Part shown: positions 42,801 to 48,135 of the stretch, piece by piece
Layout: each line of letters opens with the position of its first letter
Numbering within the stretch: position 1 is the first letter of the stretch
Origin: Asanoa hainanensis
GTDB taxonomy: Bacteria; Actinomycetota; Actinomycetes; Mycobacteriales; Micromonosporaceae
Direction: 5' to 3'
DNA: 64,000 nt
Assembly: GCF_900188485.1 (NCBI RefSeq)
Contig: NZ_FZPH01000001.1
Span: 310,001 to 374,000, forward strand
The notes under the pieces: model-generated
What the model saw: the letters and a program-made list of their open reading frames with translations, nothing else
Databases searched by the model: none
What the model was told of the DNA's origin: nothing
Made by a program: the position numbers and the translations under genes

Positions 42801-42981
42801 TGAGCACCTGGGCCTGTAGCTGGGGCGCGGCGGCCGAGGCCGGGCTGGTCCCCGAGATGACCCCAGCCAGCACGACGCTGGCCAGCATGGTGGTTACGGC
42901 CGCGAACGCGGCGGACGGCCGGGTGAACCGGCCTTGTCCGAGTCTCGTGAGCAGGCGCCTTCGCCTGGAAACAATGGGCAT
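39892..42981 (-). CDS. Secreted cupredoxin / six Ig-like repeats / DUF1080 protein
   Basis: 1029 residues from ATG 42981 (GGAAGG 10 nt upstream; ATG 42990 and 43020 are alternatives). A signal peptide (to about residue 52) precedes a cupredoxin with type 1 copper ligands: His in GMQHTLTF, and Cys, His and Met in YFCAIPGHGQMTG. Then come six OmpL47-like Ig repeats of 94 residues (each T-x-P-x-V...GAYVGSATVTV...VEYSLDGG...RATDEAGNTS), the same 65-residue linker domain as the neighbouring gene (SGVANR.VEGGCSINDL), and a C-terminal DUF1080 domain. Type 1 copper suggests electron transfer to the multicopper oxidase. First gene of the operon. Confidence 0.9.
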   Translation of the reverse strand: MPIVSRRRRLLTRLGQGRFTRPSAAFAAVTTMLASVVLAGVISGTSPASAAAPQLQAQVLTWTAADSFQAYASVPTTATAGPTTIVFENSAATGNTTGMQHTLTFDTGDPRYNSDVNVNIMADPSDGSGGRHTVEVNLTPGTYRYFCAIPGHGQMTGLLVVTGNGGDTTAPEVSAQVAGDRDGDGNYIGAATVTVDATDAGSGVARVEYALDSGPFGTYSAPVTVNSPGAHTVRYRATDVAGNTSAIGTSQFTVVAPSDPDTTAPTVTAAVDGDQDENGAYVGSATVTVTATDTESGVASVEYSLDGGAFAAYTAPVTVNTVGQHTLQFRATDEAGNTSSAQSVAFAVVDAPDPDNTAPEVTATVAGEQNGDGAYVGTATVTVAATDAGSGVATVEYSLDGAPYAAYTAPVAVTQPGAHTLSARATDEAGNTSAPETVEFTVADASGGDTTAPTVTAAVAGDQNEQGAYVGSATVTVTATDTESGVDTVEYAVDGGAYAPYTAPVTVTATGAHTVTFRATDEAGNTSTPGSVQFAVVDAPNPDQTAPTANATVAGNRDNTGAYVGAATVTVTASDTDSGVATVEYSLDGAPYAAYTAPVSVNQPGSHTVSYRATDRAGNTSTPGSVQFRVVSATADTTPPTVNAAITGQMNSGWAYVGSATVTLTSSDAGSGVLRTEYAVNGGGYLVYTGPVTINTPGTHTFTYRATDRAGNVSSTASATFVVVESGPPPPSCRVADNRTTVWMGTHNSGVANRVVEGGCSINDLVLDESPWASTAEFVDHVTALADRWHQRSLIPLRDRNGLVREARESNVGKSEAVQGYAPLLDTKAASFKLWEQVGAGGFRRNADGSITSKPVDGLGMLWFPVRTYGDFSIKLQWRDDAPGTGRANSGVFVRFPQVHQHPQEPRPEWVAIKYGHELQIFDSPTGDQYKSGSVYGFDQVNLADAGVTAKGTWNDYEIRVVGQHYSIFRNGKLINQFTNGPGQLFNPPRADDPGTDGRQNAEGYIGLQNHSAADTVSFRNIRIAPLTP
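40800..42480 (-). repeat. Six tandem 279-282 bp coding repeats
   Basis: The Ig-like repeats are visible at DNA level. The word GTTGCCGGCC recurs at 40846, 41125, 41407, 41689, 41971 and 42253, giving a period of 279 bp once and 282 bp four times. Surrounding bases are strongly conserved between the copies in the middle, indicating recent duplication or homogenisation. Confidence 0.9.
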
Positions 42982-43307
42982 GTCCGGCATACCTTCCGCA
43001 AGTCGACCGACGGATGACATGGCAAGGCAGACCTCGCCCGCCCGCTGTCGCGGGTCGGCGATGCCTGGTGGTCGGGGACGTGGGCGTGTGAACGACGCAC
43101 GAGGTGCACAGCTCGTGACGCCGTTTACATTGATGAAACCTTCTGGTGTGCGACCGACCCTAATCGCTGATCATCAACATGTAAACATCTTTCGATGATG
43201 TTGAGCAGACTTTTATCTTCGTGAGCAAAAGTACGGACGATCCTGATCGTTTTGATCTGTTGGTCCACCACGGACAGCGGCGGAGGGCCCTTGTGGACGG
43301 CCGTCGG
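42982..43307. promoter_or_regulatory. Intergenic region with probable promoter of the copper/DUF1080 operon
   Basis: 326 bp without a gene and with a distinctly AT-richer core (about 43120-43240). It contains an inverted pair GTTTACA (43123-43129) and TGTAAAC (43180-43186), and a second inverted repeat AACATC (43184-43189) with GATGTT (43197-43202). These could be operator sites for a sugar-type repressor. I cannot assign -10/-35 elements with confidence. The plus-strand half also lies past the stop of the LysE gene. Confidence 0.4.
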
Positions 43308-43934
43308 TCAGGCGCTTTCGGCCGCGAGGCGGGCGCCGAAGGCGGTCAGGGCGGCGCCCGTGGCGGCGTCCAGGGCGCGGCGGACCCGGCGGCGGCTCAG
43401 CACCCGGTGCACCCGGTGCAGCCCGGCGACGACCAGCAGCGAGTAGAGCAGCCCGAGGGCGGCGTGGGTCAGGGCGAACACCACCAGCACCGCGACCGGG
43501 GTGCCCGGGCCGAGGAACTGCGGCAACACCGCCAGGTAGAAGACCAGCACCTTCGGGTTGGTGATGTTGGACAGGAAGCCCTGCCGCCAGCCGGTCCACG
43601 CGGTGCCGGTGACGCCCGGGCCGCCTTCGATGGCCGCGTAGTCGCCGCGGACGGCCGAGCGGAACGACTGCGCGGCCAGGTAGAGCAGGTAGCCGATGCC
43701 GGCCCACTTGACGGCCTGGAACACCGGCTCGACCCGCACCACGATCGCGCCGAGGCCGGCCACCGCGAGCAGGCCCTGCACCACATTGGACGACGTGATG
43801 CCGGCGGCGGTCCACTGACCCTGGCGGCGGCCGCCGACCAGCGTGCTGCGCACCGTCACCGCGAAGTCCGCGCCGGGGATCGCGATGAGCACGATCGCGA
43901 AGACCACGAAGGACCCGTACGCGCTCCAGCTCAT
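43308..43934 (-). CDS. LysE-family exporter
   Basis: 208 residues with six hydrophobic segments. LysE/RhtB signatures: IPGADFAVTVRSTLVGGRRQG at the first loop, GYLLYLAAQSFRSA, and FLSNITNPKVLVFYLAVLPQF in the middle. Family members export amino acids or related small metabolites. Its substrate cannot be predicted. It is the last gene before the long intergenic region, separated by 9 bp from the DUF4232 gene. Confidence 0.92.
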   Translation of the reverse strand: MSWSAYGSFVVFAIVLIAIPGADFAVTVRSTLVGGRRQGQWTAAGITSSNVVQGLLAVAGLGAIVVRVEPVFQAVKWAGIGYLLYLAAQSFRSAVRGDYAAIEGGPGVTGTAWTGWRQGFLSNITNPKVLVFYLAVLPQFLGPGTPVAVLVVFALTHAALGLLYSLLVVAGLHRVHRVLSRRRVRRALDAATGAALTAFGARLAAESA

Positions 43935-43943
43935 GATCCGACC

Positions 43944-44489
43944 TTACCCAGCGTCGGTCCAGGCGTTCACGGCCAGCCGGCCGGTGGTGCCGAGGTCGAG
44001 GCCGCCGTCGGGGGTGAGCAGCTGTTCCTTCGCGCCTTTCGTCGGCGCGACCGACAGGTAGGTGGCGATGACGGGGTCACCCGCGGTCACGGTATTACGC
44101 CACAGCACGCGGGCGCGTGCCGTGCCGCCAGGTGGGACCGTCACGGCGCGGGCTGGGGCGTCCCAGGAGTCTTTCGCGCTCACCGGCTCCGAGCCGTTGC
44201 CGACCGTCACGTCGACCGCGGCGCGCTGGTCGTCGAGCACCCGCACGACCGGGAAGCCGTGGAGGGTGTACGGGCGGGTGCCGCAGTTCTCCAGCACGAT
44301 GCCCATCGCCCGCAGGCCGGAGGCGGCGTCGACCGGGCCGGCGGTGAGCCTGACGCCGTCGACGCAGGCGGCCGTGGTGGCGGTGGGCGGCGGCGTGGGC
44401 GGAAGGGGCGGCGGCCCCGGCGCGTCGCACGCCGCGAGCAGGGCGCCCGCGGACAGCAGCGCGCCGAGGCGCCGGGAGACGGTCGTCAT
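43944..44489 (-). CDS. DUF4232-type lipoprotein
   Basis: 181 residues from ATG 44489, overlapping the MBL gene stop by ATGA. Lipoprotein signal with lipobox LLAAC (Cys21), then a Pro-rich linker and a beta-sandwich domain: LRAMGIVLENCGTRPYTLHGFPVVRVLD, VTVPPGGTARARVLW. This is the pattern of actinobacterial DUF4232 proteins, of unknown function at the cell surface. Two Cys (in AACVDG and LENCG) could form a disulfide. Confidence 0.82.
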   Translation of the reverse strand: MTTVSRRLGALLSAGALLAACDAPGPPPLPPTPPPTATTAACVDGVRLTAGPVDAASGLRAMGIVLENCGTRPYTLHGFPVVRVLDDQRAAVDVTVGNGSEPVSAKDSWDAPARAVTVPPGGTARARVLWRNTVTAGDPVIATYLSVAPTKGAKEQLLTPDGGLDLGTTGRLAVNAWTDAG

Positions 44490-45439
44490 GCGAAGGTGTA
44501 CGGCTTCAGGTAGTCGGGCAGGACGATCCGGGTGCGCGGTGCGACCCGCCGGATCGAGGTGATCATCGCATCCAGCCGCTCGCGGTCGGCCGGGGCCACC
44601 GGCGGCGGGTTCTCCAGTGGCTTCTCGAAGTTGTCCCAGTGCACGGGCACCACGACCGGCGGCTTGCCGAGCGCCTCCAGCAGGCGGGGCACGTACTCGT
44701 GGGTGGTGGTCGCCGAGGCCATGGCCACCATCGCGATGTCCGGCCGCATCCCGTCGACGTTGCGGGCGACGAAGTCGCTGGCGCCCATGAAGAACACCGC
44801 CGGGCCGTCGCGGACGCTCAGCAGGTAGGCCAGGGTGTCGCCCTCCGGCAGGTCGCCGACCGTGGCCGGCTTGGGCGGTGGGCTCAGCCGCACGCCGGGG
44901 ATGCCGACCGAGTAGCTGGCGTTGCGGCTGTGCAGCGATCCGGCCACCTCGACGGTGTAGTCGCCGAAGTCGAGCACCTCGCCGCCCTTGACCGGGCCGA
45001 GCTGGCCCACGGGGATGCCGGACGCCAGGCCGAGCTGGTAGGTGGTCATGGTCCCGAGCACCCGGGCCTTGGTGCGGATGGCGATGTGGGGCACGTCGTT
45101 GAAGTGGTCCCAGTGCGAGTGGGTCACGAGGATCGTCTCGGGGCGGCCGACGTTGGCGTCGACGGTCGCCGTGGCCACCGTCAGCGGCGTCGACAGCACC
45201 AGGCCGGTGTCGAACAGGCCGGTCCAGTAGCGGCTGAGGTACGGGTCGACCAGGACGGTCCGGGCACCGATGTCGATCCGCCAGCCGGCGGTGCCGAACC
45301 AGCGGAAGGTCGCGGCGCCCGGGCGCCAATCGCGCGGGGCTTTGGCCTGGGCGGGGGTCGCGAGACCGGCCGCCCCCGTGGCGGCCAGTCCGGTGACAGC
45401 CGCAGTGCGCAACAGGCCTCGACGGTTGAGTTGTGTCAT
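44486..45439 (-). CDS. Tat-exported MBL-fold metallo-hydrolase (UlaG/NAPE-PLD-like)
   Basis: 317 residues from ATG 45439, chosen because a Tat signal follows at once (NRRGLLRTAAVTGLAATGAAG); an upstream in-frame ATG at 45490 would bury it. The metal-binding motif is THSHWDHFND, with earlier IDIGARTVLVDPYLSRY and later His in PVHWDNFEKPL. The layout (short first motif, W-D-H) is of the L-ascorbate-lactonase/NAPE-PLD-like branch. Substrate unknown. It is followed by the DUF4232 gene, translationally coupled. Confidence 0.87.
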   Translation of the reverse strand: MTQLNRRGLLRTAAVTGLAATGAAGLATPAQAKAPRDWRPGAATFRWFGTAGWRIDIGARTVLVDPYLSRYWTGLFDTGLVLSTPLTVATATVDANVGRPETILVTHSHWDHFNDVPHIAIRTKARVLGTMTTYQLGLASGIPVGQLGPVKGGEVLDFGDYTVEVAGSLHSRNASYSVGIPGVRLSPPPKPATVGDLPEGDTLAYLLSVRDGPAVFFMGASDFVARNVDGMRPDIAMVAMASATTTHEYVPRLLEALGKPPVVVPVHWDNFEKPLENPPPVAPADRERLDAMITSIRRVAPRTRIVLPDYLKPYTFA

Positions 45440-45497
45440 GGGTTGAGACCCAAGCACCGGCGATCGCTTGGCGTCCAAGATCAAGATCATAAACAGC

Positions 45498-45518
45498 CGA
45501 TATGGATACGCGTATCGG
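45498..45518. promoter_or_regulatory. Nested palindrome upstream of the MBL-hydrolase gene, possible operator
   Basis: GATACGCGTATC (45505-45516) is a perfect 12-bp palindrome, and CCGATA (45498-45503) with TATCGG (45513-45518) forms a second, overlapping inverted repeat. It lies 66 bp upstream of the MBL gene start in a 122-bp gap. A TetR-like repressor could bind, but none is encoded nearby. Confidence 0.35.
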
Positions 45519-45561
45519 TGCTGGTCAGGGCGGTTCCTCGGGCGCCGTCGTGGTGGGAAAC

Positions 45562-46473
45562 TCAGCTCGCCCGCAGCGCTTCGACGGCTGTGCGGGCCGC
45601 CTCTCCCATCGCGAGGTCGACGTCGATCCGGCGGAAGTCGAGCTGGTGGGCGCGGGCGAAGATGGCCAGGGCGTAGCGGCCGCCGTCCGGGTATTCGACG
45701 ACTCCCGCCTCCATGTGCAGGCCGGGCAGCGTGCCGGTCTTGGCGGAGACGCGGACGCCGTTCGGGAAGCCCGAGGCGATCCGGGTGAAGAAGATCTGGC
45801 GGGCCATCAGCCCGCGGACCATGGCCGTCGCGGCGGGTGGTCCGGCCTCGTCGCGCCAGATCAGCTCGAGGAGCCGGGTGACCTCGCGGGGCGTGCTGGA
45901 GGTGGTCTGGTCCGGGTCGAAGACCCGCATGGCGCGTACCCGGTCGGGGTCCAGGGTTGGGAAGATCTTCACGAACTCCTCGTCGCCGGCCGCGCCGACG
46001 TCTTCGTACATCGACTCCAGCAGTTCGCGTGGTCCGCCCGTGATCCGGGTCGAGGTCAGGCCGAGCTCGGCCGCGAGCAGCGGGAGCACGTCCGGGCCGA
46101 CCCGGCGCAGGAGCAGGTCAGCCGCGGTGTTGTCGGTGAACGACATGGCGAAGTAGGCGAGGTCGCGCAGCGACAGCTCAGCGTCGTCGGCGCAGCCCGC
46201 GGTGCCCCAGCCGCCGAGCCGGTCCGCCGCCCGCACGAGCACCCGCTCGGTCGGGTCGAGCTGGCCGGCCGCCGCCTGCCGCGCGAACTCCAGGACCAGC
46301 AGCACCTTGAAGATCGAGGCGAGCACCACCCGCTCGTCGGCGCGCACCGACAGCTGGGTGCCGCGGTCGATGTCGACGGCATGCAGCTGCGCGTCCACCC
46401 CGACGGCGGCGAAGATTCCGGCGATCCGATCCAGGTCCGACACGGGGACCGACGGTACCGCGCCGCGACTCAT
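45562..46473 (-). CDS. Class A beta-lactamase-like serine hydrolase without signal peptide
   Basis: 303 residues from ATG 46473 (ATG 46485 is an alternative). Penicillin-recognising motifs are present: S-x-x-K in ASIFKV (Ser53, Lys56), a T-D-N in SFTDNTAADLLLRR at the place of S-D-N, and K-T-G in SAKTGTLPG. The domain is complete, but there is no export signal, odd for a beta-lactamase; it may be cytoplasmic or act on another substrate. It is divergent from a LysR gene with 24 bp between starts, the classic AmpR/AmpC-like arrangement. Confidence 0.85.
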   Translation of the reverse strand: MSRGAVPSVPVSDLDRIAGIFAAVGVDAQLHAVDIDRGTQLSVRADERVVLASIFKVLLVLEFARQAAAGQLDPTERVLVRAADRLGGWGTAGCADDAELSLRDLAYFAMSFTDNTAADLLLRRVGPDVLPLLAAELGLTSTRITGGPRELLESMYEDVGAAGDEEFVKIFPTLDPDRVRAMRVFDPDQTTSSTPREVTRLLELIWRDEAGPPAATAMVRGLMARQIFFTRIASGFPNGVRVSAKTGTLPGLHMEAGVVEYPDGGRYALAIFARAHQLDFRRIDVDLAMGEAARTAVEALRAS

Positions 46474-46497
46474 ATCCGAACGCATATCCTCGGCCGG

Positions 46498-47442
46498 GTG
46501 GACCTAGCCCGGCACCTGCGGCAGTTCCTCGTCGTCGCCGAGGAGCTGCACTTCGGCCGGGCCGCGGACCGGCTGGGCATCGCGCAGCCGCCGCTGAGCC
46601 AGGCGATCCAGCGGCTGGAGCGCGAGCTCGGCGTCGAGCTGTTCGACCGCTCCCGGCGCCAGGTCGCGCTGACCGTGGCGGGCCGGCTGCTGTGCGCGGA
46701 GGCGCCTTCGCTGCTGTCCGCCGAGGAGCGGATCCGGCTGCTCATGCGCAAGGTCGGCGACGGCGAGCTCGGCACGCTGCGGGCCGGCGTACCGCCGGAG
46801 ACACCGGCGGTGACGCTGCAGGCGCTGCTGGCCGGAATGGCGTCGCGGGCGCCCGGGCTCGAGGTCGACCTGCACGAGCTGACCAGCGCAGAGCAGCTCC
46901 GGATGCTGACCGAGGCCCGGCTCGACGTGGGCCTGGTGCACCACCCCGTCGACGGTTTTGCCGCCGGACCGGTGGTAGCGGTCCGACTCGGGGTAGTGCT
47001 CCCCCGCACGGCGTCGCTGGCCCGGCTGCGGGAGGTTTCCCTGGCCGACCTGGCCGGTCACGACCTGGCGATCTTCCCGCGAGCCACGGCACCGGGCTGG
47101 TACGACGAGATCCTGGACGCCTGCCGCGACCACGGCTTCCGCCCGACCCGGGTGCGGCACGCCCACAACCCGGACTTCCTGCTGGGCCTGGTACTGGGCC
47201 GCCAGTGCGTGGCGTTCGAACCGGAGACCACCGCCCGACGCGAGCCCCGCGTCGCCTGGCGCCCACTCGCCGGCTCGGTGCTGGAACGCCGCACCTCGGC
47301 GGTCTGGCCGGACCGCTCACCCCACCCGGCGGCACCGACCTTCGGCGCGGTGGCCGCAGCGATCCTCGCGGGCCCGAACCTGGTCCGGCAGCCGACCGCA
47401 GGCCCCGACCGGGTGCAACCGTGGTCAGTCGTCTACCCCTAA
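46498..47442 (+). CDS. LysR-family regulator divergent from the beta-lactamase-like gene
   Basis: 314 residues from GTG 46498; the longer open frame upstream is antisense to the beta-lactamase-like gene. The helix-turn-helix is typical (HLRQFLVVAEELHFGRAADRLGIAQPPLSQAIQRLERELGVELF at residues 4-49, split here only for the label), then a two-lobed effector domain. With only 24 bp between the divergent starts and no ribosome binding site, both mRNAs are probably leaderless and the regulator likely binds the repeated CATATCC motif (46471-46477 and 46483-46489) in that gap. Confidence 0.9.
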   Translation: MDLARHLRQFLVVAEELHFGRAADRLGIAQPPLSQAIQRLERELGVELFDRSRRQVALTVAGRLLCAEAPSLLSAEERIRLLMRKVGDGELGTLRAGVPPETPAVTLQALLAGMASRAPGLEVDLHELTSAEQLRMLTEARLDVGLVHHPVDGFAAGPVVAVRLGVVLPRTASLARLREVSLADLAGHDLAIFPRATAPGWYDEILDACRDHGFRPTRVRHAHNPDFLLGLVLGRQCVAFEPETTARREPRVAWRPLAGSVLERRTSAVWPDRSPHPAAPTFGAVAAAILAGPNLVRQPTAGPDRVQPWSVVYP

Positions 47443-47443
47443 C

Positions 47444-47488
47444 TCACCTTGTTTCCGCGACAAGCCGGGCAGCCACGCCGGCCTGGCC
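47444..47488 (-). pseudogene. Degenerate duplicate of a LysE C-terminal end
   Basis: On the minus strand this short piece reads GQAGVAARLVAETR and a stop, closely resembling the end of the LysE gene just upstream (FAGLAARLVADSR and stop, at 47506). Nothing else of a LysE gene is seen on either side, so it looks like a leftover of a tandem duplication or of a recombined second copy. Confidence 0.45.
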
Positions 47489-47505
47489 GGTCGGCGACAC
47501 CCGAC

Positions 47506-48135
47506 TCACCTGCTGTCGGCGACGAGGCGGGCGGCCAGGCCCGCGAACACGGTGGCGGAGGCCCGTTCCATCCACCGCCTGATGCCGGGGCGGGCCGTGA
47601 TCTTCTCGGACAGGGTTCCCGAGAGCAGGCCGGCGGTGCCGTCGACGGCGAGGCCGACCACGATGAAGACCAGGCCGAGCACGAGGAGCTGGGCGGTCAC
47701 CGGCCACGTGCCCGGGCCGGTGCCGACGAACTGCGGCACGAACGCGAGGTAGAACAGGATGACCTTCGGGTTGGCCAGGTTGGTCAGGGTCGCCATCAGG
47801 TAGGTGCGGCGCAGCGACCGGCGCTGCACTGCTTGCTGCTCCAGCTCCATGCGGCTGCTCCGCCAGGTCGCCACCGCCAGGTAGAGCAGGAACGCCGCAC
47901 CGGCGATCCGCACCGCGGTCAGGGCCTGCGGGGCGGCGCTGATCAGCGCGCCGAGCCCGAACGCGGCGGCCACGGTGTGCGCGGCCAGCCCGGTCGACAT
48001 GCCGAGCGCGGCGAGCACCCCGGCCCGCCGGCCACCGGCGGCGCCGTTGGCGACCACGAACAGCAGGTCCGGACCGGGCGCGAGCGACAGCAACGTGCAG
48101 GCGGCGACGAACGCGAGCACGAGATGGATATCCAC
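47506..48135 (-). CDS. LysE/RhtB-family exporter
   Basis: 209 residues, GTG start, six hydrophobic segments. Signatures: LLSLAPGPDLLFVVANGAAGGRRAG, GAAFLLYLAVATWRS, and YLMATLTNLANPKVILFYLAFVPQF. Exports an amino acid or related compound. The start codon shares one base with the stop of the CHAT gene (TAGTG), so it is probably cotranscribed with it. A second LysE gene lies at 43308-43934, and a fragment of a third tail lies just downstream. Confidence 0.92.
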   Translation of the reverse strand: MDIHLVLAFVAACTLLSLAPGPDLLFVVANGAAGGRRAGVLAALGMSTGLAAHTVAAAFGLGALISAAPQALTAVRIAGAAFLLYLAVATWRSSRMELEQQAVQRRSLRRTYLMATLTNLANPKVILFYLAFVPQFVGTGPGTWPVTAQLLVLGLVFIVVGLAVDGTAGLLSGTLSEKITARPGIRRWMERASATVFAGLAARLVADSR

